Assembly: GCA_029881035.1 (NCBI GenBank)
Contig: JAOUNI010000022.1
Span: 1 to 39,641 of the forward strand
DNA length: 39,641 bases
Source of the DNA: Gammaproteobacteria bacterium
GTDB taxonomy: Bacteria; Pseudomonadota; Gammaproteobacteria; SZUA-229
Reading direction: 5' to 3'
This document shows, in pieces, positions 31,426-37,863 of this stretch. How positions within the stretch are numbered: the first letter of the stretch is position 1; each line of letters begins with the position of its first letter. Below the pieces are notes generated by a model. It saw only the letters and a program-made list of their open reading frames with translations, was not told the origin of the DNA and searched no databases. Made by a program: the position numbers and the translations under genes.

Positions 31426-32964
31426 TTAGTTGTTGTCGCCGCGATACATCGCTGCCAGGTCTTCGGGTACACCGTAGATGCCAGCTTTTTCGAGTAGCTT
31501 GTTCTGGATTTCTTCAACGGGTAAATTGCGGATCTCGTTTACCCATCCGATGGCACCGAATGAGTCGATGATGGCTGAAGGCGTGGTAGTGACCAGTTCT
31601 TCTTTGTTTTTGAGTTTTAAATAATCTCTGTCGATGGTGTAGAAACCTTCGAGCTGGATATTGCAGTGGTGGGCTAGTCTTCGCAGGTTGTCGCGATCCA
31701 TGCATCTGACGATCTCATAGCAGGCCATGACTTCTAGCTGCGCCGGGTCGATGGCTTGCTTGAGCGTAATATCGATACCCTTGTCTTCGATGTCGTTATC
31801 AAGGTTTAGGTATACGTCTTCGAGCAAGCAATCATAATGACCTGGCGCACCACTGGCCATCCACAAGACAACCTGGCTGCGGGTTGTCTGGCTCAATAAC
31901 AAGCAGGCGTTTATTTGAGGGCGAAGCCATTCATCGAGGTATTCTTGCGTGTTTTCGATTAAGGCCAGTTCTTTTTGGTCAACGGGAGCGCGAAGTACTT
32001 TGTTGGTTTTTTTTAATTCATCAACAGAGACGCCTAACTGTTTTGCTTCGGCAGCAAGCTCCTTTTCTTTTTGTTTTTTGCTGGCAGCGGCCTCGCGTTT
32101 TTTAGCTGCAGCTATTTTTTTCTCTGCGGCTTCCTGTTTTTCGTCGTAACACTCTTCATTGAGGCAGTAGATGCGCTCATAGAAATCATTAATTTTGATA
32201 TGTTTACAGGTTTTGCAGCCCTTGCATTCTGCTCTATCGAAGGCCGTGCGCACGGGCGCGACCTGTCCTTCTTTGGGCTTACCTGGACCGATAACCAGGT
32301 GGTGCTCGTGAAAAGCATTCTCAATTTCTTCGTCCAGCTCACTGATTGAAATTATTTTTTTCTGTTTCTCAAGAAACGCCTGCATGTGCGCCATGACTTT
32401 GTCGCTGGCGAGGGCAGGCAATAAATATTTGCCATGCGCAGCGGTGAGCTTGCCTTGCTGGATCATTAGTTGCGTCCATTCTGGAAGCTGTAACAGGCGA
32501 CGGATGTTGCTGATGTAGCTGCGGTCGAAGGGTTTGAAGCCACACTTGACCAGTTCTGCAGGTAGCTTGGTGGCTTGGACGCCGTGATTGGTGATCATGG
32601 TTTCAAAGAAGATGGCCATTTCAATGGCGTTCAGGTCGCGGCGCTGGAAGTTCTCGCTGACCTGATCGAGCAGGCGCGCCTTTGGGTCAGGGGCGTTGCG
32701 GTACAGGCATGGCACTTCTTTAAGGCCTGCCAGCTGGGCCGCGCGCCAGCGGCGTTCACCGGCCAATATGAACCATTGCTCTTTGCCGTCGGTCTCTTCT
32801 ATAAAGTAGAGAATCGGCTCCATGATGCCGCGCACCTTGATGTCGTCAGCCAGTTCCTGCAAGGCTTCAGGGTCAAAGTATTTGCGGGGCTGGGCTGGAT
32901 CTGGGTTCAGGTCCTTTGGTTTGATGTATTCGATTGCTTCTATTTCTGGTGCTGCTTGTGTCAT
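31426..32964 (-). CDS. ParB/Spo0J-like protein with zinc-binding insert
   Basis: A 512-residue protein. Residues 10-110 form the ParB-like CTPase/nuclease domain (EYIKPKDLNPDPAQPRKYFDPEALQELADDI, AGERRWRAAQLAG, QVSENFQRRDLNAIEMA). An HTH region follows to about 200. Next comes a Cys cluster near 245-275 (CKGCKTCKH, YCLNEECYD) and a long alanine/lysine coiled coil. The large C-terminal domain is unfamiliar. It is the first gene of the leftward operon, behind operators shared with cI. Without a ParA, roles in transcription or replication are as likely as partition. GGGAGA precedes the ATG. Confidence 0.85.
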   Translation of the reverse strand: MTQAAPEIEAIEYIKPKDLNPDPAQPRKYFDPEALQELADDIKVRGIMEPILYFIEETDGKEQWFILAGERRWRAAQLAGLKEVPCLYRNAPDPKARLLDQVSENFQRRDLNAIEMAIFFETMITNHGVQATKLPAELVKCGFKPFDRSYISNIRRLLQLPEWTQLMIQQGKLTAAHGKYLLPALASDKVMAHMQAFLEKQKKIISISELDEEIENAFHEHHLVIGPGKPKEGQVAPVRTAFDRAECKGCKTCKHIKINDFYERIYCLNEECYDEKQEAAEKKIAAAKKREAAASKKQKEKELAAEAKQLGVSVDELKKTNKVLRAPVDQKELALIENTQEYLDEWLRPQINACLLLSQTTRSQVVLWMASGAPGHYDCLLEDVYLNLDNDIEDKGIDITLKQAIDPAQLEVMACYEIVRCMDRDNLRRLAHHCNIQLEGFYTIDRDYLKLKNKEELVTTTPSAIIDSFGAIGWVNEIRNLPVEEIQNKLLEKAGIYGVPEDLAAMYRGDNN

Positions 32965-32993
32965 TTTGGTGTTCTCCCGTGTTGTTTTGTGAG

Positions 32994-33022
32994 AGAGTAC
33001 AACCAAGAGTTGTATTAGTCAA
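32994..33022 (-). promoter_or_regulatory. PL-like promoter of leftward operon
   Basis: On the minus strand TTGACT (33017-33022) and TACTCT (32994-32999) are spaced by 17 bases. The -35 box lies between two repressor operators and one operator fills the spacer, so repressor binding should block the promoter. The -10 is weak. Confidence 0.5.
32998..33014. promoter_or_regulatory. Repressor operator at PL
   Basis: A palindrome TACAAC-CAAGA-GTTGTA with the same half-sites and spacing as the two operators between cI and the cro-like gene (35715-35753). Confidence 0.75.
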
Positions 33023-33036
33023 CAAGTTTAAGTTGT
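33022..33036. promoter_or_regulatory. Second repressor operator at PL
   Basis: ACAAG-TTTAA-GTTGT, one base from the consensus ACAAC-N5-GTTGT. Its centre is 23 bases from that of the first PL operator, which would put two repressors on one DNA face. Confidence 0.6.
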
Positions 33037-33117
33037 ATTTTTTTTGGTGTTTCCTGGGAAACAAGGGATAAGGAGAACCTTAAATATTACCGTTCGTCGG
33101 GAAGTGTATTTATTGGC

Positions 33118-33145
33118 TTGCAATCCACTCAATGAGTGGTAATAT
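33118..33145 (+). promoter_or_regulatory. Promoter with palindromic operator
   Basis: TTGCAA (33118-33123) and TAATAT (33140-33145) are spaced by 16 bases. The spacer is almost wholly a palindrome, CCACTC-AAT-GAGTGG (33125-33139), unlike the cI operators. A different regulator, perhaps one encoded just downstream, is likely to bind here. Confidence 0.6.
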
Positions 33146-33197
33146 ATAACCGTAGTCAACGAACAGGGTCAAAGGCCCGCCTAACAGGAGAAACGAC

Positions 33198-33551
33198 ATG
33201 AACAACACTATCGACATTAATACTACAGCTGGTCAGGTTGCTGGCCGTATGATTCTGGCTAACGACGGTCTTTACCAGTTGATGCAGTCTGCATTCGGTG
33301 GCGAGGAAGATTGCGAGGGCACTATCTATCGTGTGAGAGAGCCAGCAAAACCACTTAAAGGTCGCGGGAATAGCCGTCACGAATTTGAGATGAATCAGCC
33401 GGGGGCAAAGAAGTTCTATGAAGAGCTGCCGGTTGCGCATCGCGACCAGATCAGCACCCGTCACAACAGCAACCACAATCGTTATTCATGGGAGTACGTC
33501 ATTTCCGATGAGGCGAAGTTAATCTGGGAACTTTATCATGACGCATTTTGA
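33198..33551 (+). CDS. Hypothetical protein
   Basis: A 117-residue protein with helical start (QVAGRMILANDGLYQLMQSAFGG), a basic centre (REPAKPLKGRGNSRHEF) and an aromatic C-terminus (YSWEYVISDEAKLIWELYHDAF). No family was recognised. CAGGAGA precedes the ATG. It is the first gene of a short rightward operon controlled by a palindromic operator and overlaps the next gene by 14 bases. Confidence 0.6.
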   Translation: MNNTIDINTTAGQVAGRMILANDGLYQLMQSAFGGEEDCEGTIYRVREPAKPLKGRGNSRHEFEMNQPGAKKFYEELPVAHRDQISTRHNSNHNRYSWEYVISDEAKLIWELYHDAF

Positions 33552-33996
33552 GTTGAAGCAACTGCGCCGAGCCATCGGCGCAAGCATTTCCCGCATGGCC
33601 GAGCTGCTCGGTCTTGCGGGTGATAACGCGGCGGATGCGTTGCGCAAAATGGAAAACGGTGGCAAGCCGATATCTGGCCCGATTCATCGGCTGGCTAAAT
33701 ACATGCAGGAAGGCGTGGCCGATGGGCGTATGTCGGCAGCGTTGCCGGAGTTCCTGATCTGTGACGACATGGGTGGTGATTTGAATATTGAGTGGGTGTT
33801 TCACACCCGCTACCCGCGCTTCCTGGCGGCAGTGACTGATTCGCCGGTTGATGGCACGGTGAGTGCATCGCTGGATAATCTTGAATGGCTATCGGTGGCA
33901 ATGTGGATAGACGAGCCGGTGGACGATGCTGAGTCGGTGGTTGTGCAGGCGGCCGCAGCCTTTGCGGATTATACGACCGAGGCGATGGATGGCTGA
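33538..33996 (+). CDS. HTH transcriptional regulator
   Basis: A 152-residue protein with an N-terminal XRE-like helix-turn-helix: FELKQLRRAIGASISRMAELLGLAGDNAADALRKMENGGKPISGPIHRLAKYM (about 4-56). The remaining 95 residues form an acidic alpha/beta domain. It could bind the palindrome upstream of its own operon. It overlaps genes on both sides. Confidence 0.65.
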   Translation: MTHFELKQLRRAIGASISRMAELLGLAGDNAADALRKMENGGKPISGPIHRLAKYMQEGVADGRMSAALPEFLICDDMGGDLNIEWVFHTRYPRFLAAVTDSPVDGTVSASLDNLEWLSVAMWIDEPVDDAESVVVQAAAAFADYTTEAMDG

Positions 33997-34225
33997 CGCA
34001 GCGCAAACTGATCACCGTGCCTGGCTCATTCAGTGGAAGCGTGACAACAATAAAACCAATGCTGAAATCGCGGCACTGTTAAGCGAACGAACCGGTGACC
34101 GGATCAGTCAGCGCTCGGTTGAGAACTGGCTGGGTGATCCGGCTAAGGCTTCGTCGCGGCGCTGCCCTGGTTGGGTGGTGTTTGTTTTGCGCCGCCATTG
34201 TCAACCGCCGCAAGGAACCCCTTAA
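33989..34225 (+). CDS. Small HTH-like protein
   Basis: A 78-residue protein with WLIQWKRDNNKTNAEIAALLSERTGDRISQRSVENWLGDP at about 10-49, a helix-turn-helix-like pattern, and a basic end. The ATG at 33989 overlaps the preceding gene and has GAGG just upstream. The last 83 bases run opposite to a possible small gene on the other strand (34143-34286). It may be a co-regulator for this operon. Confidence 0.55.
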   Translation: MADAAQTDHRAWLIQWKRDNNKTNAEIAALLSERTGDRISQRSVENWLGDPAKASSRRCPGWVVFVLRRHCQPPQGTP

Positions 34226-34286
34226 TATAAGCACCTGGCAGGGTGAACACCTCTTCACCGGCTTTGCCGATTAGTTTGAATTTCAT
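34143..34286 (-). CDS. Possible small protein at end of cI operon
   Basis: A 47-residue frame, starting MKFKLIGKAGEEVFTLPGAY and ending in a Gly/Ala/Pro-rich tail. It starts 12 bases after the lipoprotein stop and runs antiparallel to the end of the rightward HTH gene. The start of the sequence looks like a small beta protein. The ribosome-binding site is weak, so it may be chance. Confidence 0.38.
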   Translation of the reverse strand: MKFKLIGKAGEEVFTLPGAYIKGFLAAVDNGGAKQTPPNQGSAATKP

Positions 34287-34298
34287 GTCTTTTTAGCG

Positions 34299-34598
34299 TT
34301 AATTGCATTTATAGGCATTGCCAGAAACATAAGGCGAGCTGCCACCGATGCTGTTTGTGATAACTATGTGTGTCGCGCCTAGTTCTGCCGCTTTCTCTAT
34401 CGCTTCGTTTCTGGCGTTTTGAATGCCTTGCGAAATCATTAGCCCGCTAACAGTCGATGAGCCTTCGACTGTATTTAGTAGCTGGCATTCTTTGACCATG
34501 TTGGTATCGGCCAGCTGGACTGATAACGCTTTGTCGCTAAGCGTGGTTGCACAGCCTGTTAGTAATGAGATCGTTATTATGATTGCTGATTGTTTCAC
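34299..34598 (-). CDS. DUF4156-like lipoprotein
   Basis: A 99-residue lipoprotein with a lipobox at LLTGC (Cys16), then mature sequence NMVKECQLLNTVEGSSTVSG and EAIEKAAELGATHIVITNSIGG, the pattern of DUF4156-type small lipoproteins. It would sit in the periplasmic face of a membrane. The GTG start has AGGAG upstream. It follows the BRCT gene by nine bases in the cI operon, so it is likely expressed in the lysogen and may modify the host envelope, for instance against superinfection. That role is inferred. Confidence 0.75.
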   Translation of the reverse strand: MKQSAIIITISLLTGCATTLSDKALSVQLADTNMVKECQLLNTVEGSSTVSGLMISQGIQNARNEAIEKAAELGATHIVITNSIGGSSPYVSGNAYKCN

Positions 34599-34607
34599 TT
34601 TGTTCTC

Positions 34608-35231
34608 CTATAGTGATTTTACCCAGTGCTGTTCAGATATGATGTTAATCAACGAGCCCTTGTTGTTTAGCTCGACGGCCTTTTCTATTTTGCGACCAAA
34701 GGTTGAGTGTATCCAGTCGCGACTGCCGACTTCGCCGATGATCAGGTAATCTGTTTTTTTCGTTGGTTTCGTTGTAGCGGAACCGAGCCGCTCTTCGATA
34801 ATGCCGGTCACCTGGTCGCGGGTTCCGGTGATGAATTTGCCGGTGGCGCAAAAGATGCGGCCATCGTATTCGATTGGCGGTGGCGGCTGGGTCAATGGCA
34901 GCTCGGTGCTGGTGCTGGGTTCGTTGTAGAGGTGGGCGGCGGGGCCGGTTGTTTCTATGAGTAGATCCAGCAGTTCGGCCTGTTCGTTGTTATCCAGCTT
35001 GCCATCGCTGAGCATACGCTCGATTCGGCAGTACAGGATGTTGGCCGGCCACTGGTCGGCGGCGTGACGGTTGGTTTCCATCCATTTCAGCATCATCTCG
35101 GCTTCAGCCTGTACCACGGCGCCGTCGAATAGTACGCCTTTGCAGATGCCGATGAGCTCATCGATGTTTCGGTCGATAAGACGCGATCTGGATAACAGTA
35201 GATTGAGTGGTTGTCCGTTTTGGTCGAGCAT
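34608..35231 (-). CDS. BRCT-domain protein with TerB-like N-terminus
   Basis: A 207-residue protein. Residues 25-95 form an acidic helical domain of TerB-like layout (GAVVQAEAEMMLKWMETNRHAADQWPANILYCRIERMLSDGKLDNNEQAELLDLL). A Pro-rich linker follows, and residues 120-205 match a BRCT domain (FCATGKFITGTRDQVTGIIEERLGSATTKPTKKTDYLIIGEVGS). BRCT domains bind DNA ends or phosphopeptides. A strong AAAGGAGG site precedes the ATG. It lies directly downstream of cI, so it is probably a lysogeny gene. Confidence 0.8.
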   Translation of the reverse strand: MLDQNGQPLNLLLSRSRLIDRNIDELIGICKGVLFDGAVVQAEAEMMLKWMETNRHAADQWPANILYCRIERMLSDGKLDNNEQAELLDLLIETTGPAAHLYNEPSTSTELPLTQPPPPIEYDGRIFCATGKFITGTRDQVTGIIEERLGSATTKPTKKTDYLIIGEVGSRDWIHSTFGRKIEKAVELNNKGSLINIISEQHWVKSL

Positions 35232-35263
35232 GTTGCCTCCTTTCTGCCGGGAAGTGGATCAGG

Positions 35264-35698
35264 TTATTCGTGGTTGCCGGTGTCTTTGTCCAGCTTTGGA
35301 TTAAGCGCTGCAATAATGCCGCTCAGGCGCGCACGATCAGCAGGGTCGAGTTCGTGTATTTGGTTTAATAGTTCGACATCTTCCTTGCTGTACGGCGCGC
35401 TGGCTTCCTTGACTCCTTGTGTTTGTTGACCTGCTGTTTCGTCACCTAGCAGGTATTCGGCGGTGCTGTTGAGTCCTTTAGCTATGGCGCTGATCCGTTT
35501 TGTGTACGGCATCGAGTCGCCGTTCAGCCATTTCCTGCACGCTTCATAAGATATTTTAATGTTGAGGTTGCCTTTGATGAAGTCGTGAAACCACCGGGCC
35601 CTTCCAGCGTTCTTCTTGGGCGCGCCCGCTATATCAAGCAGCTTGTTCAGCCTGGTGGCAAATCTCTCAGCTTCAGTATGTTCAACCATAGGTTGCAT
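35264..35698 (-). CDS. cI: CI-like repressor (HTH only)
   Basis: A protein of about 144 residues with an N-terminal HTH domain (FATRLNKLLDIAGAPKKNAGRARWFHDFIKGNLNIKISYEACRKWLNGDSMPYTKRISAIAKGL, about 11-75) and a short acidic C-terminal part. No LexA/S24 autoprotease domain is present, so RecA-driven self-cleavage is not expected. The ATG at 35698 or 35689 has no ribosome-binding site and lies about five bases from the predicted transcript start. It should bind the ACAAC-N5-GTTGT operators. BRCT and lipoprotein genes follow. Confidence 0.8.
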   Translation of the reverse strand: MQPMVEHTEAERFATRLNKLLDIAGAPKKNAGRARWFHDFIKGNLNIKISYEACRKWLNGDSMPYTKRISAIAKGLNSTAEYLLGDETAGQQTQGVKEASAPYSKEDVELLNQIHELDPADRARLSGIIAALNPKLDKDTGNHE

Positions 35699-35709
35699 GT
35701 TACTGATAA

Positions 35710-35739
35710 TTAATACAACAATCAGTTGTTGACAGTAAA
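35710..35739 (-). promoter_or_regulatory. PRM-like promoter for cI
   Basis: On the minus strand TTTACT (35734-35739) and TATTAA (35710-35715) are spaced by 18 bases. The start of transcription would lie near 35702, leaving about five bases before the ATG, so the message is nearly leaderless. Confidence 0.55.
35715..35729. promoter_or_regulatory. Repressor operator near cI
   Basis: ACAAC-AATCA-GTTGT palindrome between cI and the cro-like gene. It fills the spacer of the cI promoter, so occupancy should repress cI. Confidence 0.75.
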
Positions 35740-35758
35740 CAACTCTTAGTTGTATATT
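35729..35758 (+). promoter_or_regulatory. PR-like promoter for the cro-like gene
   Basis: TTGACA (35729-35734) and TATATT (35753-35758), 18 bases apart, five of six matches at -10. The transcript start would be at 35765-35766, exactly at the ATG of the cro-like gene, so the message should be leaderless. Confidence 0.7.
35739..35753. promoter_or_regulatory. Repressor operator near the cro-like gene
   Basis: ACAAC-TCTTA-GTTGT palindrome inside the spacer of PR, centred 24 bases from the other operator. Binding here should block the cro-like gene. Confidence 0.78.
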
Positions 35759-35765
35759 TGCAGCC

Positions 35766-36023
35766 ATGAAGAACGCAGCGATGATAAAAGCAATAAAAAT
35801 TGTTGGTGGTCAGGCCGCGCTGGCTGGCGCGGTAAGCAAAATAATGGGGATTGATCCACCGCTCACTCAGCAAGCCGTTTCCAGGTGGCTGGATAAAGGT
35901 TGCCCTTATAACAGGGTGCTGGCTGTTGAGCGCGCTACCGTTGAGGCTGGCAGCGATGAGTTTGTGTCTCGTCATGAGCTTGATCCTGATCTTTACCCGC
36001 AGGATGAAGAGGCTGCGGCATGA
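35766..36023 (+). CDS. Cro-like repressor of YdaS type
   Basis: An 85-residue DNA-binding protein with the YdaS/Cro layout: AIKIVGGQAALAGAVSKI (about 9-26), LTQQAVSRWLDKGCPYNRVLAVERA (helix-turn-helix, about 33-57) and the ending VSRHELDPDLYPQ. It is divergent from cI and shares operators with it, so it should favour lytic growth. No ribosome-binding site precedes the ATG, in keeping with the predicted leaderless transcript. Confidence 0.82.
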   Translation: MKNAAMIKAIKIVGGQAALAGAVSKIMGIDPPLTQQAVSRWLDKGCPYNRVLAVERATVEAGSDEFVSRHELDPDLYPQDEEAAA

Positions 36024-36041
36024 GTCTGGCCATCGATCGCC

Positions 36042-36365
36042 TTAGTGCGAATCTTGCGAGCTGGGCGCGGTCACCAGCTGTTCGGCAAATTGTTCGACAA
36101 CGTCGCAGGCGCCGTGTATTTCTGGCGGCAGGTGTTGCTGCATTTTTGTTTTTGCTTGCTGCAGGTCTATGGCTAGCGCCTGCGCCAGCGTTGGGTTGGT
36201 GTCCCTGATGTTGTTGCATAAGCAAGCAACAAAGGTATCTAGCGCGATGAGTGTTTCTAAGGTTTTTTTGTGGTCGAGCATGTTTCTTGCGGCTTCGGCT
36301 ACGTTGGTCATGGAGCGATTCCTATTTTTAGTTTTATCTATGTTTGGCGCATGTAAGTCTAGCAT
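36042..36365 (-). CDS. Leftward hypothetical protein between cro and cII
   Basis: A 107-residue helical protein (VAEAARNMLDHKKTLETLIALDTFVACLCNN, TNPTLAQALAIDLQQAKTKMQQHLPPEIHG). A clear CAGGAG site nine bases before the ATG and a TAATG overlap with an upstream frame support it. It is antisense to the rightward early transcript. In lambda the leftward promoter PRE, activated by CII, runs across this interval. A similar promoter would express this gene when lysogeny is chosen. No family was recognised. Confidence 0.6.
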   Translation of the reverse strand: MLDLHAPNIDKTKNRNRSMTNVAEAARNMLDHKKTLETLIALDTFVACLCNNIRDTNPTLAQALAIDLQQAKTKMQQHLPPEIHGACDVVEQFAEQLVTAPSSQDSH

Positions 36366-36475
36366 TAGGTTTCGCTCCTGTTTGAATTCATCGGATGACC
36401 TTCCGGTGATTGGTGAGAAAAGGGTGCCTCGTACAGGTAATGCTGGCGGGGCTTTTTTTCGTTTACGGTTTTCAT
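36365..36475 (-). CDS. Small leftward peptide upstream of the 107-aa gene
   Basis: A 36-residue frame (MKTVNEKKPRQHYLYEAPFS at the start). Its stop overlaps the ATG of the next gene by TAATG, and the ribosome-binding site of that gene lies inside it. Translation of the peptide may control the next gene. It is a possible regulatory leader peptide; no family is recognised and the ribosome-binding site is weak. Confidence 0.5.
   Translation of the reverse strand: MKTVNEKKPRQHYLYEAPFSHQSPEGHPMNSNRSET
36428..36460 (+). terminator. tR1-like terminator after cro
   Basis: GCCTCG pairs with CGGGGC, with an inner CAG/CTG stem, followed by seven T. It lies between the cro-like and CII-like genes, the place of lambda tR1. 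The stem is modest. Confidence 0.5.
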
Positions 36476-36534
36476 AGGTTTATTAAAGCAGCCCGGTAGA
36501 AAGGTTGCGAGGTTAAAAAAGGGGAATTAACTCG

Positions 36535-36993
36535 ATGAGTAATAAAAAAGAACAAAGCGTTGATTGTGATGATGTGCATTTTGCGATGCATAGCGCGGTT
36601 AAGAATAATCAATCGGTTAAGTTTTCTGACCTGGCCACGGAGACGGGCCAGAACAAGCAGACGTTTATCAATCGGCTGAATTATAAGGATACAGAGCATC
36701 CGCCCACTGTTGAAGATTTGGAACTGGTTGTGCGTCGCACGGGTGACACTACGCCAATCGAGATTCTTTGCAGTATGTTTGGTGGTCGGTTTACCAGTGC
36801 CAGCAAGGATGTGTCTGAGTCAGTCATGTCGGCGGTGCTGCATGCGGCCAGTGAGCAGGGTGATGTATATGCTGCCATCGAGAAAGCAAAGCCGGGTGGA
36901 TATAGCAGAAAAGAAAAAGTCGAAATCAATCGGCAGATTAGTGAGGCCGTTGCGGCGCTTAATAAATTAAAAAACACAGTGAACCAGGAATAG
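36535..36993 (+). CDS. CII-like regulatory protein (CP76 type)
   Basis: A 152-residue protein with the layout of phage regulatory protein CII of the PF06892 group: DDVHFAMHSAVKNNQSVKFSDLATETGQNKQTFINRLN (about 10-47), HPPTVEDLELVVRRTGDTTPIEILCSMFGG (about 55-84), and a helical C-terminus (SRKEKVEINRQISEAVAALNKLKN). It probably activates lysogeny promoters. AAAAAGGGGAATTAA precedes the ATG. It is the second rightward gene after the cro-like gene, as in lambda. Confidence 0.8.
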   Translation: MSNKKEQSVDCDDVHFAMHSAVKNNQSVKFSDLATETGQNKQTFINRLNYKDTEHPPTVEDLELVVRRTGDTTPIEILCSMFGGRFTSASKDVSESVMSAVLHAASEQGDVYAAIEKAKPGGYSRKEKVEINRQISEAVAALNKLKNTVNQE

Positions 36994-36997
36994 GGCA

Positions 36998-37186
36998 ATG
37001 CCTGATCTGTATCGCAACCCACCGCTGGAATATGCAATGCGCGCAGAGATTCGTGTTAAAGGCTGCAGCTGCTGTTCGCGAAGTGTTGAGGTGTTGAAGG
37101 GCGCGTTTAGTTGTCCTGTGGATAAAAAGTTTCCAGCCTGCCAGCGTGACGTAAAGGGTTTTCAATATGACGAAGGGGATGCGTGA
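36998..37186 (+). CDS. Small cysteine-rich protein
   Basis: A 62-residue protein with a cysteine cluster, CSCC at 23-26 and two later cysteines (FSCPVDKKFPACQRDVKGF), probably metal-binding. It starts five bases after the CII-like stop (AGGAA upstream) and overlaps the next gene. No family was recognised; such small Cys proteins are common in phage early regions. Confidence 0.65.
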   Translation: MPDLYRNPPLEYAMRAEIRVKGCSCCSRSVEVLKGAFSCPVDKKFPACQRDVKGFQYDEGDA

Positions 37187-37536
37187 TGCCAGCGATGAAT
37201 ATTAGAGATGAGGCAGCGGACAGTGTTGAGCGTGCTGAAATTTTTGCAGCGATTTGTGGCGGTGATTGTTACCGGGTGAATGATGTTCTGTATTTGTATA
37301 AGGGTGTGTTCACAAAGAGCGCCAGGCGAATCAGGAACACGCATTGTGATGAGGTGAAGAGTATCCACATCAACGGTAGCAATAAAGCGGTGATTTTAGA
37401 TAACCGTTTGTTGACGGTTGATGAAAAAGAAAAGCTGGCACTGGATACAGGATTTAAAAACTTCGAGGCGTTGTTGAGTTTTTTTAAAGATAAAAAACGT
37501 CTGCCGCTGGATGGGCAGTTGGTGAGGTGGTTGTGA
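37186..37536 (+). CDS. Hypothetical early protein
   Basis: A 116-residue soluble protein. The N-terminal half has EIFAAICGGDCYRVNDVLYLYKGVF. The C-terminal half has VDEKEKLALDTGFKNFEALLSFFKDKKRLPLDGQLVRW, a pattern (DGF-x5-M-x2-FF ... LPF-G-W) seen in the ends of several small phage proteins. No function is known. The ATG at 37186 is preferred; a GTG one codon earlier also exists. It overlaps the previous stop. Confidence 0.6.
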   Translation: MPAMNIRDEAADSVERAEIFAAICGGDCYRVNDVLYLYKGVFTKSARRIRNTHCDEVKSIHINGSNKAVILDNRLLTVDEKEKLALDTGFKNFEALLSFFKDKKRLPLDGQLVRWL

Positions 37537-37715
37537 AAGCGAAACTATTAATGGTAACCGCGTTAAGTATAGCGGCCAGTGCTGGTGTTTCGTTGCATGT
37601 GCCTGGCTCAAGAAAAATAAAGAAGGCGACGGATGCTGATCGTGATCGGTTGGTGTTGGCTGGTCAAAAGCGCCAAAGAAAAAAAGAGCGTCAGCTTAAG
37701 TTGGCGGGGCGGTGA
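37533..37715 (+). CDS. Small basic protein with N-terminal hydrophobic segment
   Basis: A 60-residue protein. The start (MKAKLLMVTALSIAASAGVSL) looks like a signal or membrane anchor. The rest is very basic (RKIKKATDADRDRLVLAGQKRQRKKERQLK). The GTG overlaps the preceding stop (GTGA). A TM-anchored, nucleic-acid-binding role is possible, but nothing specific is recognised. Confidence 0.55.
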   Translation: MKAKLLMVTALSIAASAGVSLHVPGSRKIKKATDADRDRLVLAGQKRQRKKERQLKLAGR

Positions 37716-37764
37716 CATGGTTAGTGATTTTAGTGATCATGTTTTAAAGGTAGTGGGTGAGTAG

Positions 37765-37863
37765 GTGTTTTTCTTCTACATAATATTAACCGCCATCGCC
37801 ATAGCCGGTGCAATGCTTTGCGTTGAATTTTATTATGCGCTGTTTAAGTTTGATGAAGAATAA
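37765..37863 (+). CDS. Tiny membrane protein, possible first cassette gene
   Basis: A 32-residue protein, MFFFYIILTAIAIAGAML followed by CVEFYYALFKFDEE, with one membrane segment and an acidic tail. The GTG has GGTGAG five bases upstream. Its TAA stop is inside the R'' end of the first attC-like site (TAAC), as is common in integron cassettes. No function is known. Confidence 0.5.
   Translation: MFFFYIILTAIAIAGAMLCVEFYYALFKFDEE

Noticed and set aside
36020..36208. 62-codon rightward frame with Arg run and hydrophobic segment after the cro-like gene
   Set aside because: It overlaps the cro-like stop by ATGA, but most of it lies opposite the leftward 107-aa gene, which has a better ribosome-binding site and a more protein-like sequence. 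It was left out as the less likely of the two, though it cannot be excluded.
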